Assembly (NCBI GenBank): GCA_030762935.1
Contig: CM060890.1
Span: 151,500,129 to 151,564,128 of the forward strand
From: Hymenopus coronatus
Lineage: Eukaryota; Arthropoda; Insecta; Mantodea; Hymenopodidae
Length of the DNA stretch: 64,000 bases
Direction of reading: 5' to 3'
Shown here: positions 23,141-33,804 of the stretch, piece by piece
How the letters are laid out: each line of letters begins with the position of its first letter
How positions within the stretch are numbered: position 1 is the stretch's first letter
The notes under the pieces: generated by a model
Told to the model about the DNA's origin: nothing
What the model saw: only the letters and a program-made list of their open reading frames with translations
The model's database searches: none
Translations under genes and position numbers: made by a program

Positions 23141-23500
23141 GAAAATAATTAAGGAGGACATTTTCATATTTCTCTAGTGCAGGAATGCTTGCAATTAAAG
23201 TAAAGTGGTTCACTCCAGGTGGATGTGTGGGACATCAAGAATGACCATGGGCAGCTAAGAGAATTCTTATGGAAGAACATGAAATGGATAAGCCAAACTG
23301 ATAAAGTTTAATCAGTGAGAACAAATTGTCAACTAATTTCATTGTACAGATAACATAGTGATTCAGAAATACTTTTACAAAGTTTGGGGAGAGGTTCGTT
23401 ACTTTAAAACAAGAAAAAATGTTCACACGAATACATGTCCCAAAAACTTTTGTTCTCGATTTGAGTGATATTAATCAAAGCATTTTAAAGTGACACTTTA
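23140..23500. other. Intron sequence, nothing recognised
   Basis: AT-rich sequence with a 63-codon frame lacking recognisable features. Confidence 0.4.
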
Positions 23501-23509
23501 TTCTATTTT

Positions 23510-23640
23510 TGAACTTGTCAGCCGGTTAGGTGGTGTTCCACACAAACACCACTTATAGCAAATGACCCAAATGTCCTCCTCTTGCATCTAGGCACGCATG
23601 TCCTCTTCGAAGCATGGAATGTCAAATTTTCCCAGTCTGT
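23510..23640 (-). pseudogene. Possible Tc1/mariner transposase C-terminal remnant
   Basis: On the minus strand a frame reads HACLDARGGHLGHLL, which resembles the C-terminal block (C-x-x-GGH-x-x-HL) shared by many Tc1/mariner transposases. Nothing else of the gene is visible, and it abuts the piggyBac-like element at 23660. Weak evidence from a single motif. Confidence 0.3.
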
Positions 23641-23659
23641 GTTGTATGATTTCATAGAC

Positions 23660-24320
23660 TTAACACATTGAAGCCCAGGCGTTTCGGTAGTTGAAGTGCC
23701 TAGAAACCCAGGGTTTTTATGCCTACTTTGAGTTATTATTTACAGTGCATCAAACAAATCTGCTGAAAAGTATTGGGACAATCGTCAAGGATTTCTCAAC
23801 AAGTAAGAAAATAGTCATAACTTCCATATTAATATTTTATTTTAAATTTACAACAAGTATCAAATATGAGTTTGAAAAGAAAACTGCATAAAGCTGCTTA
23901 CACTCCATTTATTCAATGTTCGAAAAACTCTCCCTCGGAATTAGAATTTTCCACAGCTTCATTTGTATTCTGAATTTCAGCTTCAGTTTACAGAAATCGA
24001 GGAAAATGCAGCATTTTAACATTTAAGAGCGCAAACGTAACAAACAGATCACCACCATCAAAGAAAATTGCACGACTACCTGAGAGTAGCCAATATTACT
24101 AAATCTCTTAAAATTCCTAATAGTTGACTAAAGCAAGGACAGATGACAGCACAAATCAGACAACTAAACGATAACTGATGTATGTTCTTTGCCACATAGC
24201 CCAAGACCGAGTTAAGGTCATAGAATTGCACTAAAAGTGTTATGAGCTATGCTTGGGCATGGGTCTCATGAACATTTTGATGGCCCGAGCTATACTCGGG
24301 CTTGGGCTTCAATATGTTAA
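23660..24320 (+). mobile_element. piggyBac-like TTAA element, copy A
   Basis: 661-bp element bounded by TTAA at 23660-23663 and 24317-24320. The ends are inverted: TTAACACATTGAAGCCCAGG at the left, and TTAACATATTGAAGCCCAAG when the right end is read on the other strand. TTAA duplication with such ends is typical of piggyBac-type elements. No transposase is present. Copy B of the same family lies at 32616-33301 in the opposite orientation. Both are in RECQL4 introns. Confidence 0.85.
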
Positions 24321-25755
24321 ATGACGCATAGATTAAGAGTTTCTCCATCTAGGAGGTCTGTTGCATAAACCAATGCTTTAAGGTGTCCCCCAAAGGAATG
24401 TGCAGGTCATGGAACTGGTCCCTCTCTACCTATCCATTTGTCATTTCAAGACTAAAATGTGCTAGAGAATTATGCATAAATCACATGCTTCTTATTTATA
24501 GAGGCACATTTTCTAATAAGCCTGGGAGATTGTGCTGAACATCATTTGTAAAATGTTAACAAGCAGCCATGGCAAGACAAGGCCAATTCTGCAAGGTAAA
24601 ATGTTGATACTGACTTTCATTAATAGATTGGTAATGCGAAAACAAAAGTGATTTAGAGCATATGTTTTCTTGTTTTGATGTCAGGAATCCATCTCCAAAT
24701 GCTGTCAAAGTATTTTTGAATCATCCTGAACATGTAAAATGGAAGTTGGAATTTTGAAATGTCTTCAGCAGACGACTTAACCTTTTATTGCTTTGCATAA
24801 CTATATGAATGCATTTCACTGTTTTCCCATTCTTTCAAAGTTCTGGCTGTCATTGTTGACTGTTAAGATCCATTCAAGAGAGCGTTGTGGTAAGCCTGAA
24901 TATTGCTGCATGTTGTGGGCTGCAAAATGTCTGCAGACTGTTCTGTTCATGTTTATTTAACAATTGCAGAATATGTACGTTAAATGCATTCAGAAAGGAT
25001 TGTTATTCTGACAGTGTCGTTTCATCAGCAGTGATTTCCATCTTGGTTATTTTCCAGAAGCTTTCAGGAAGTTCTGTGATGCTATTTTCTAGCTATAAAA
25101 GCAGGAAGAATTATAAAGATGTGTTGTTATGTTGGTGACTGGAGCATTAGTATGCGCAAGTGAGCCATGCATGGTGTGCAGCTGTAAACTGTCTATGCAT
25201 CAAAACATCGAGTCAATTATTGGCTACAGCGCATTTAAAACTTTACTTAAATACAATTTTTCAGAAATAAAGATATTTGTTACACTGATGCCAGGAGTGG
25301 GATTAAGAAGCCAAGAGGTGCTTCAAAAATTGTTGGAGACAGTGAACAAAATGGGAAGTGAAATAATGATAGCGAAGACAGAAATGAAAATGGAGAAAAA
25401 GAAGGAAAAATGCAACTTGGCATGGAGAAGAAGAAAGATAAAATGGAACTCTCTAGCAAAATTGATGAACAACTGTCCAGTGTGAAGAAGGAAGTGGCAG
25501 GGAACAAGCCCATGTAATAGTGTTGATGCCCTGGAGTATGATGGGACCCACAACCAATGAAAATGCACAGGGAATGAGAGAGAGCTGATTCCCAAATTGG
25601 CGCATTGCAGAACATCTAACAAGCTTCACTTGGCCCCAATGCAGAGTTCGCCCTAGCCTCTCAACAGCTCATGTAACCTTGGTGGCACTGGAGGGAGACT
25701 GCTACATGCCTAAGGCACACTAAAATGTGGCGATATCTTGCCTGTTTAGCCAACT
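24321..25755. other. Intron sequence, no supported gene
   Basis: Contains open frames up to 118 codons. The one at 25129-25485 (+) has a lysine/glutamate-rich stretch (METKMEKK-like) that could be a coiled coil, as in some retrotransposon Gag proteins. No CCHC knuckle, protease or LTR is seen, so I make no call. Confidence 0.4.
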
Positions 25756-25763
25756 GGGTGTAC

Positions 25764-26334
25764 TATTATCGGTGAGAAATTTCCTTATGATTGACACTTG
25801 CGGGGTGTGTCATCTGCTGGCAGGTTGCTCACCAATCATAGTGTAAGAATGTATAACCACCAGAGACTTGACGTCATCGGCGTTGCCACACCTATGTGAT
25901 TCAGTGGAAATTTACGCGCGCATTCTCATGCATGGCTGATCAGTTCGTTGTGTTACACACAGTGATTTACATTTATAATTGTTACTACCTTTTATATATC
26001 ACAGACATTGCTCTTGCTCTCATCCTAGAAATATCACAAGTGACACTGTCATTTGAAAATGTCTTACATCCATGATAAGTAAATTGAGATTACTTTAGCC
26101 GAAATAATAAAACTTTTCTGTTTAGTGAAATACAGGAACCAATGTGGAAAGGAATAGATGAGCTAACTAGTTAGAAATGGTAAAAATAGTTCAGCATACG
26201 AGAGGTGTGGATGGAGAGGAAGCAGTGGAACGTTTGTCGTTGCAGATGGATAGAGAATAAATATGGCAACAGAGTACCGAGACAGCCATGTGTCAGCAGA
26301 ATGTCAATCACAAGGTAATTTCTCACCGATAATA
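25764..26334. mobile_element. Small inverted-repeat element (about 570 bp)
   Basis: TATTATCGGTGAGAAAT at 25764, continuing for about 33 bp to GATTGACA, is matched as a reverse complement by the sequence ending GCTC-free TCTCACCGATAATA at 26334, with two mismatches. The interior lacks coding sequence and has a GC-richer stretch near 25860-25930. The target duplication is unclear. Likely a non-autonomous DNA transposon (MITE-like); superfamily not assigned. Confidence 0.72.
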
Positions 26335-26410
26335 GATACCCTCAGGAACCACAAGGCCATATTGCTCCAGCGCCAATATGAAATCTGTAGGTAAAAAAAA
26401 AATTGTAAAT

Positions 26411-26660
26411 GGCATGTTATTTATGGACGCTCTTTAACTGCTGTGGTTCTCAGAGTCCCATTCTATACTGGGCGTGAAAGACTGTTTAATTTTGCTCAGA
26501 GGCCCCTCTATCAGGCTTGAGGTTCTTTTACGTGCCGTAAATCTATGACACAGGACCAATGGCTTTACTTCCATTCCGAAGGAAGCCATGCTAAGGGTTT
26601 TTACACCCATGGTTAGCATGGTAACCATTACACCACGGAGGGTGACTGAAATCTGTAGGT
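26411..26660 (-). repeat. tRNA-derived SINE, family 2, copy 1
   Basis: On the minus strand it starts with a tRNA-like head (TGGTGTAATGGTTACCATGC as A-box region). The body has GGAAGTAAAGCCATTGG, TAGATTTACGGCACGTAAAA, GAACCTCAAGCCTGATAGAG and AATGGGACTCTGAGAACCAC. The same body is present at 26720-26945 and 36310-36520. It is head-to-head with copy 2. Confidence 0.8.
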
Positions 26661-26719
26661 GGTGATGGGCCAACAGTCAAGGAACCTGATTATGTGTTCC
26701 CTCACCTTACTAATAGGAG

Positions 26720-26945
26720 TCCAGTTATGGACAGAGTGGTGTAATGCTTACCATGCTAACTTCATATACCCAAAGTCGTGGCTTCCTTAGGAATGGAAGT
26801 AAAGCCGTTGGTCCCGTGTTGTAGATTTACGGCACATAAAAGAACCTCAAGCCTGATAGAGACCTCACACCCAATATAGAATGGGACGCTGAGAACCACA
26901 GCAGTTAAAGCGTGACCATAAATAACACGCCATTTCATTTTTGCG
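26720..26945 (+). repeat. tRNA-derived SINE, family 2, copy 2
   Basis: Same family as copy 1 but inverted, with the head at 26727 (GAGTGGTGTAATGCTTACCA) and the body ending near 26940. Together the two form an inverted repeat with arms of about 200 bp and a loop of roughly 70 bp. The pair begins 38 bp past the splice donor of the 26985-27111 exon. Confidence 0.8.
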
Positions 26946-26984
26946 AGTGGATATGCCCAGCCAGCACTTTGTACTGTACTTTAC

Positions 26985-27111
26985 CTCTGCTGCGACATCT
27001 GAGTGGGGCAACTCCTGCTGCTGGAAATATTCTCTGATCATCTTCTTCAGCTTATCACTTCGGCTTTCATCAACACCTTCTAGACATTGCATGCAGTCGC
27101 TGTAAGACACT
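26985..27111 (-). CDS. RECQL4: RECQL4-like helicase, penultimate visible exon
   Basis: 127-bp exon bounded by the acceptor TAATGTGTTGCAG and the donor GAG|GTAAAG. The first base completes a codon begun in the 29766-29952 exon and the exon ends in phase 0, matching the last exon. Translation VSYSDCMQCLEGVDESRSDK, then LKKMIREYFQQQELP and DVAAE, resembles the human segment with a LEQQDEERSTRLKDLL-like run followed by an acidic stretch. This region is part of the less conserved C-terminal domain. The donor is followed closely by two inverted SINEs. Confidence 0.88.
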
Positions 27112-27344
27112 CTGCAACACATTACAGACAAGACACGTTACAACTTCAACTATTAACTTACATAATGACAGAATTCTCTACGCAAATAAAATAAAGTCAG
27201 GATATATAAATTTATAGAAATTACTAATTTATTAATCTTATTTTAAACATTTATCAACAAAGCAACTGTGTTCATTTTTAGCAATCACTGTTCTCATCAG
27301 ACAAAGAGCTTGAGTTCATATCTTCTGAATCATCAAGCAACATA

Positions 27345-27425
27345 CTACATAGGTAGAGAAGGTATTGCACTCTACCCAAAAACTCAATATTGCAATTTCA
27401 CCAAAAATATACAGGTCACTAAAGC
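27345..27425 (+). repeat. Terminal fragment of dispersed element D
   Basis: GTAGAGAAGGTATTGCACTC and ATTTCACCAAAAATATAC match the hairpin-bearing end of the 60667 copy. Confidence 0.7.
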
Positions 27426-27447
27426 ATTCTCTCTAATTTTTAAAACT

Positions 27448-28354
27448 TAGTATAGATATGCAGATGATATATTTGCTATTGTTCCTGTAAATGACGCTTT
27501 AAAACTTTTAGATTTACAAGATAAGGCTATAAAATTCACATTAGTGATAGCTATCTCCCTTTCCTGGATTTAGAAATAATAACAAATGACAATAAATTGA
27601 ATTTTGGAATATACTAAAAACAAACCCACACTGATAATTATATAAAAAATAATGGCTTTAACCCTTTTTCACATAAATTTGCTATTTTTAATAGTTTAAT
27701 TTATGGGTTAATTAATTTACCCCTTAATAAAGATGAATTCTATAAAGAATATAAACACATTATCAACACTGCTTTAATTAATGGTTTTAATACTGATTTT
27801 ATAAATAAAAAAATTGAGAAGTTTAAATATCAAAAAGCTATTAAAGATATTTCTACGCTTAAGAAAATAAAAGGTAATTACATTTTTAAAAAATTTACTT
27901 ATCACCCTTGGGCAAATAAACAATTCACAAATATTTTTAAAGAGCATGATTTAATATTGGTTCCTCAATAAATACAGTGTAAAAAAATTTGTTAGGCTTT
28001 TCTAAAAAGGATGAAATTTCAAAAAATATAAAATGTGGAATTTAGCAATTAAATTGTTTAAATTGTGACCTTGTTTATATTGGTAAGATTAAACGTCATT
28101 TGGAAACTAAAGTAAAAGAACACTTTAGGAATAATAAACACAAACAAATTGATAAATCAGCTGTGCCAGAACATTTTTGGAAATTTAATCATGAAATAAA
28201 TCCAGATGTTAAATTATTAAAACATTTAAATGGACCTATAGATTTAATGGTTTGGGAGAAAATACTTATATTAAAGTATAAAAATCATGCAATGAATTTT
28301 GATATACTTCCAATTGACTCTCTCACCAAATTTGTTTTTGATTCCAGTAGTTAG
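27448..28354 (+). pseudogene. Penelope-like RT and GIY-YIG endonuclease, older copy
   Basis: The + strand shows YRYADDIFAIVP (RT catalytic box), LNFGIY and YIKNNGFNPFSHKFAIFNSL. It continues with FTYHPWANKQFTNIFKEHD, then CLNCDLVYIGKIKRHLETK of the GIY-YIG nuclease and SAVPEHFWKFNHEINPD, closing with a stop at 28354. Several frameshifts and stops interrupt it, and it is more diverged than the palindromic copy. It lies in the RECQL4 intron between 27111 and 29766, opposite to the gene's strand. Confidence 0.87.
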
Positions 28355-28479
28355 CAATGCATTAATACACAATCCACTAGTAGCAGTAACCATAACAATT
28401 TAAATAAACAACATCAAAAACCAGTCCAAAACTGAGACGAAAAGGAAATTAATGCTGAGGATGCAATAGATACATTTAT

Positions 28480-28849
28480 TGCAAAACTAGTCCAAGGATT
28501 CCAAAAGATAAGTGAAGAAATGTTACAACTATTAATTATTATATTAATAAATAAAACATACATTTATGCCATTTACATGTTTTTCATGGAGTTGACCATT
28601 TCTGAGATATTCCTTGTTATTGGTTTGGTCGATGATTCTTCATCACTACACCTGGCTTGAAGCCCGAGAACATCTTGAATATTAATATAAAAATAGTTGC
28701 AACAAATCTTCACTTATCTTTTGGAATCCTTGCTTGGACTAATTTCGCAATGATTTCACTATCCAAAAGGATTTCACTATCCAAAAGGATTCCAAAAGAT
28801 AAGTGAAGATTTGTTGCAACTATTATTTTTATATTAATATTTGTGTTAT
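28480..28849. repeat. Penelope-like termini, one direct and one hairpin pair
   Basis: AAGGATTCCAAAAGATAAGT occurs at about 28494. It is found again as an inverted pair: 28678-28740 (ending in TTTTGGAATCCTTGC) and 28786-28849. The pair arms are about 62 bp with very few differences and a loop of about 45 bp that contains a short tandem duplication (CACTATCCAAAAGGATTT-like twice). The repeats follow the Penelope coding relic and are probably its terminal repeats. A small element D piece is at 28555-28625. Confidence 0.75.
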
Positions 28850-28939
28850 TCTTCACTGTTACTAGCTTCTTTTTACATTTATAAATCTAGAATATGTTCG
28901 TCACCAGGAAAACTTCAGATCCTATCTCTTTAAAACATA

Positions 28940-29660
28940 GTTTTTTCCAAAGATATTGGTCTATAGTTTGACATTTCTGAGTATTGTCCTTTCTTGTATA
29001 ATGGCTTAACGACTGAATATTTTAATCTGTCTGGGAATGTCCCTGTTAAGGATATGTTACAGGTTTGCAAATAATATCAGCACATAGTTATTTCATCACA
29101 TCCTGATGAATTCTTACTTTTAAGGATTGTATTACTTTTTTATTTTGGTTGCACTTGTGGTATTATCTCCAAAGATGTGAAATTCGATCTTTCTTAAATT
29201 GAGATTTTGTGCAACTTGAATGCAGTTGCTATCTACTGAAGATCACTTTATTTTATATTGATTAACCACCCTCTCTTTTTGCAATGTTCCATATCGTGTC
29301 AAAAGTCTATTTGTTTCTCATAATGCTGCATTTATAGCTTTTTTACAGTTGCTAAGTAAAGTTCTGTTTTACGTCAGCATGATATTCAATACCCTGTGTT
29401 AGCCAGTCATTTTTATAAATTCTTTACCAGAGCTATGGATTCTTACAAAAGTGTTTCAGAAGGAGTTAAACTTGCCATTTACATTCTTTAAGTTGTATAA
29501 ATCTTTCCACGATTGTTCAGACAGTTTCACTTTAAAACACTCAATGCTTTCCTTATTTATGATTCTAAAGCTGCTTATGTGGTTTGGTTTTCTGAAACTG
29601 GGAGCAAAATAATCATATCTTATTATGATCCAAAAGCCCATTAACAAAAGTTTCTATTTT
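28940..29660 (-). pseudogene. jockey/CR1-type LINE fragment
   Basis: On the minus strand, from high to low: ESIECFKVKLSEQSWKDLYN at 29456-29647, equivalent to the ESSLTLFKYALQQESWTEIL region of the 55.4-kb LINE. A broken linker follows, then NSSGCDEI near 29110, [20 protein letters not shown] near 29030 and MSNYRP near 28975. This is the end of the endonuclease, the linker and the start of the RT. The copy is closest in wording to the one at 17.9 kb (identical [15 protein letters not shown]). Confidence 0.8.
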
Positions 29661-29765
29661 ACAGCATTCCTTTTTAAGACATATTTATGAAAATATTGAA
29701 TTATTATGAATTCTATTTGCAAAGTTGAGAGTATTTTAAAAGGGTATAATAGCAGTTGCACTTAC

Positions 29766-29952
29766 TCAGTGAGGGCATTGAACACAGTGTCCAACTGCTG
29801 CAGTGATGTTCGTTCCAGGCCCTCAGTCTGAGCACATAACCAATCTAATGCTTCATCCAGCTCTGATGGAAAAAGGTTTCCAGGAGCAAGTAGGCGAAAA
29901 CCCAGATCTGAGAATTCCACAGTTATTCCCGAGCGACGCCACCTTTCATTTA
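29766..29952 (-). CDS. RECQL4: RECQL4-like helicase exon
   Basis: 187-bp exon. The acceptor is TTAATTTTTCAG and the donor is ACTGA|GTAAGT. The first two bases complete a valine codon with the last base of the 33462-33621 exon; the exon ends with two bases of the next codon. Translation NERWRRSGITVEFSDLGFRL, then LAPGNLFPSELDEALDWL and LERTSLQQLDTVFNAL aligns with the human segment containing VLVEFSELAFHLRSPGDL. It forms part of the C-terminal domain. The N-terminal methionine of the open frame here is intronic and not used. Confidence 0.92.
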
Positions 29953-30129
29953 CTGAAAAATTAATTACATGTAATATCATTGTAAGAGTTGCCGCATTCT
30001 AACATTAATCTTGGCTACATAATACATTCACTTAATTTTCTCTACCCAATTTTTATACACACTCTAATAAAATTTATTTCAATGTTCACAAAATTAAACT
30101 TCACAAAATTAAAATCGACATTCATCTTC

Positions 30130-30290
30130 ATCCGCAGCAAGAACTTCTGCTGCTGCCTGGTGGTAAACTTTATAACATTGCTGACTAGCAGGATATCAAA
30201 ATTTAACAAACTCTTGGAATTTTTTAAAATGAAGATCTTTTCCCAAGTGGTGAGTTCTAGTGGGTTGTCAAAGCTCTTAATAACTTACAT
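30130..30290 (-). pseudogene. Penelope-like GIY-YIG end fragment
   Basis: On the minus strand, NPLELTTWEKIFILKN and LLNFDILLVSNVIKF match the NELTTWENILIWKN and LINFEILPVDSLVKKF blocks of the palindromic copy. Only this C-terminal end is left. Confidence 0.72.
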
Positions 30291-30390
30291 TCTGCCCAAA
30301 ACTGACTCATATATCTATCAGTTTAAAACTGACATTCACATTCAATTTGGACGTTTCTATACAAGATTTATCACAAATGAAGTTTAAGCT

Positions 30391-31305
30391 AGAACATCGT
30401 CGTTATATATATTATATATCTTATTTACAATCGAATGTGGCAGCAAAAACAATTATACAATATGCAGCAGGTGAACAGTTGAAAGCAACAGCGACAAGGA
30501 TACACAAAATTCAGTAAGTAAAATGCTTAGCAATATGTTTCATGATAACAGTTTAATAGTACACATCTAATTCAGTTCCACCTTTACCAAGCAAATAAAG
30601 TGATATACATATAACAATAATGAAATCAAATACACAGAATCCACTAAATTTGTCGATATTTGGATTCAAGGTAATTTAAAACGGAATACATAGAACTAAA
30701 TAAAAAATGTGCACATTGACAATTAGCAGATACAGTTAGTGTACACATACTTTGCATGCTGAAATATGTATAACTCACCTCATGTTTATAATACAAAAAC
30801 AACAGCTACGCAGGAGCCAATTTAACATCATCATGCACACCACTATTCAGAAAATTCAAAATCCATGCATTTTCATTTTTGAAATGTTATTATTTACAAA
30901 ATTAAACGTAAACATGGAAGTGGCTGTTACTGTTTTAACACAGCACTAGACAGAGAAGCAACACCAGTGTGATAAACAAGGAAAAGGAAGTACTTGCTTC
31001 TACTCAGTTAAACAATTCCTTGAAACTTGCTCATAATCTTATTAGCCAACTCTCTATACTTGATATTCTATTTAAATACAATGTCATTTTACACTGTACA
31101 TAAGAGATAAAATTTCTTAGTACTTCAATTTAATCATTTCAATTATTGTTTCTTGGTTTTATTTTTAATAATGCTGTACTAATGTAATCCCTTGTAAATA
31201 ATTTGTAATTATTCCAATTAATTTCTGTTAATTTATCTGACTTGTTCTGCATCACAATACCTATGTATGATTCACAGGATAAATAAACTTTCTATTAACT
31301 TGGAA
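30391..31305. other. RECQL4 intron sequence, no supported feature
   Basis: AT-rich intronic DNA. The last 150 bp (ATGTAATCCCTTGTAAATAA, then AATAAACTTTCTATTAAC) has the look of a LINE 3' end, but I cannot prove it. Confidence 0.35.
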
Positions 31306-31309
31306 TAAT

Positions 31310-32612
31310 TATTTTTTCGCACGAGACGTGTGTAGGAAAGGAGTTGGATAGGTAAAGTCAGACTGAAAAAATTCAATGTCATAGCCAGGATTTGAACCAC
31401 GGATCTCCCGGTCCCTAGCCATGTGTAGGACAGGAGTTGGATAGGTAGTCAGACTGAAAACATTCAATGCCATAGCCAGGATTTGAACCACAGATCCCCC
31501 GGTGTCTAGCCATGTGTAGGACAGGAGTTGGACTGAAAAAATTCAATGTCATAACCGGGATTTTGAACCACGGATCTCCCAGTCTCTAGCCATGTGTAGG
31601 ACAGAAGTTGGATAGGTAGAGTCAGACTGAAACATTCAATGTCATAGCCGGGATTTGAACCACGGATGTCCTGGTCTCTAGCCGTGTGTAGGACAGGAGT
31701 TGGATAGGTAAAGTCAGACTGAAAAAATTTAATGTCATAGCTGGGATTTGAACCACGGATGTCCTGGTCTCTAGCCGTGTGTAGGACAGAAGTTGTATAG
31801 GTAGAGTCAGACTTAAAAATGCAATGCCATAGCCGGGATTTGAACCACAGATGTCCTGGTCTCTAGCCGTGTGTAGGACAGAAGTTGGATAGGTAGAGTC
31901 GCACTGAAAAAATTCAATGCCATAGCCAGAATTTGAACCACGGATCTCCCGGTCTCTAGGATGGGAGTTGGATAGGTAGTCAGACTGAAAAAATTCAATG
32001 TTATAGCCGGGATTTTGAACCACGGATCTCCCGGTCTCTAGTCGTGTGTAGGACAGAAGTTGGATAGGTAGAGTCACACTGAAAAAATTCAATGCCATAG
32101 CCGGGATTTGAACCACGGATCTCTCGGTCTCTAGCCGTGTGTAGGATGGGCGTTGGATAGGTAGAGTCAGACTGAAAAATTCAATGTCATAGCCTGGATT
32201 TGAACCATGGATGTCCTGGTCTCTAGCCATGTGTAGGACAGGTGTTGGATAGGTAGAGTCAGACTGAAAAAATTTAATGTCATAGCCGGGATTTGAACCA
32301 AGGATGTCCTGGTCTCTAGCCGTGTGTAGGACAGAAGTTGGATAGGTAGAGTCAGACTTAAAAATGCAATGCCATAGCCGGGATTTGAACCACAGATGTC
32401 CTGGTCTCTAGCCGTGTGTAGGACAGGAGTTGGATAGGTAGAGTCAGACTGAAAAAATTCAATGTCATAGCCGGGATTTGAACCACGGATCTTCCGGTCT
32501 CTAGCCGTGCGTAGGACAGGAGTTGGATAGGTAGAATCACACTGAAACATTCAATGACAACCGGGATATTGTTGAATATTGTTGAATTGTTGAATTTTTC
32601 AGTCTGACTCTA
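31310..32612 (-). repeat. Tandem array of a tRNA-like 94-bp unit (13 copies)
   Basis: The string TTTGAACCA occurs 13 times at spacings of about 81-97 bp from 31391 to 32478. Read on the minus strand each unit has GACCGGGAGATCCGTGGTTC followed by AAATCCCGGCTATG. That is the anticodon-side stem, the T-loop and B box (GGTTCAAATCC) and a 3' stem of a tRNA-like sequence. The rest of the unit is TCAGTCTGACTCTACC and CCAACTCCTGTCCTACACA. It appears to be a SINE piece amplified in tandem. The last 30 bp (32584-32612) is a partial unit in the opposite orientation, next to the TTAA of copy B. Long minus-strand open frames here are repeat artefacts. Confidence 0.85.
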
Positions 32613-32615
32613 TCT

Positions 32616-33301
32616 TTAACACATTGGAGCCCAAGCCCGAGTATAGTTTGGGCCATCGAAATGTTCATGAGACTCATGCCCGAGTATAGCTCAGGCAGGT
32701 ATTTCTAACACTTTTAATGCAATTCCACGACCTCAACTCGGTCTTGGGCTATGCAGCAATGAACATACATTAGTTATCGTTTAGTTGTCTGGTTTGTGCT
32801 GTCATCTGTCCTTGCTTTAGTCAACTAGTAGGAAATTTAGGAGATTTAGTAATATTGGCTGCTCTCAGGTAGTCGCGCCATTTTCTTTGAAGATAGTGAT
32901 CTGTTTGTTACATTTGTGCTCTTAAATGTTAAAATTCTGCATTTTCCTCGATTTCCGTGAACTGAATCAGAAATTCAGGATGCAAATGAAGCTGTGGAAA
33001 ATTCCAATTCCGAGGGAGAGTTTTTCGAACTTTGAATAATGGAGTGTAAGCAGCTTTATGCAGTTTTTTTTTTCAAACTCATATTTAATATTTGTTGCAA
33101 ATTTAAAATAAAATATTAATACGGAAGTTATGACTATTTTCTTACTTGCTGAGAAATCCTTGAATGCCATACTTTTAGATTGTCCCAATAATTTTTGGCA
33201 GATTTAATTGATGTACTGTAAATAATAACTCAAAGTAGGCATAAAAACCCAGCGTTTCTTGGCACTTCAACTACAGAAATGCCCGGGCTTCAATGAGTTA
33301 A
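32616..33301 (-). mobile_element. piggyBac-like TTAA element, copy B
   Basis: 686-bp copy of the element at 23660-24320 in the opposite orientation. TTAA sits at 32616-32619 and 33298-33301. Inner landmarks are shared throughout: CCCGAGTATAGCTCAGGC, CAGTTTTTTTTTTCAAACTC and AAAACCCAGCGTTTCTTGG. It ends 160 bp from the 33462-33621 exon's donor and carries no transposase. Confidence 0.88.
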
Positions 33302-33461
33302 CTTTCCTGGACACAGCATGTTACACTTTGCTGACATCAAACTCTGCTCACGTTGGTTCAGTTAAAAACAAATGAAATCTCATTGACTCTATTGCCGAGG
33401 TTTATATTCCAAGCATCTCTGACTATACTACTTGAATACATTTGGCATTGTGTTTACGTAC

Positions 33462-33621
33462 CTTTGGTCCACTCAAGGTTCTTAAGGTTACTCTTGGTAA
33501 GGCCGCTGTCCCAGTCTAAAGCAGCCGCCACTTCGATCACTGCAAATTCTATTTTGTTGCTGTCGTCGTGGGAAACTCCACGCTTCTGGTCCAGTGCTAT
33601 TGCCATTGCCAATGGAGGACA
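33462..33621 (-). CDS. RECQL4: RECQL4-like helicase exon
   Basis: 160-bp exon. The acceptor is CATGTTCGCAG, weak in pyrimidines, and the donor is CAAAG|GTACGT. It opens in phase 0, continuing from the 37309-37559 exon, and ends with one base of a codon. Translation CPPLAMAIALDQKRG, then NKIEFAVIEVAAALDWDSGL and KSNLKNLEWTK matches the human CPPLAVCLAQ and VEFDMVKLVDSMGWELASV blocks. This is a conserved helical part of the C-terminal domain. Confidence 0.92.
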
Positions 33622-33804
33622 CTGCGAACATGTTGACAATATCACCTTTCCATGCACCAACAAAAAGTTATTCTTTTAAAGTGTCTTTTGTCTCTCAACC
33701 AATTTACTTCAGTAATGCAATATTAAATACAATTCCTTCCAAAAGATACATTTTATTTAATGCTTTTTAATCAAAATTGTTTGAACCAATTTGACAAAAT
33801 CTGA

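Noticed and set aside
25129..25485. 118-codon frame as a Gag-like protein
   Set aside because: Only a Lys/Glu-rich stretch is visible; no zinc knuckle, protease, RT or LTR nearby.
31622..32550. Minus-strand frames of 202 and 127 codons
   Set aside because: Artefacts of the 94-bp tRNA-like array.
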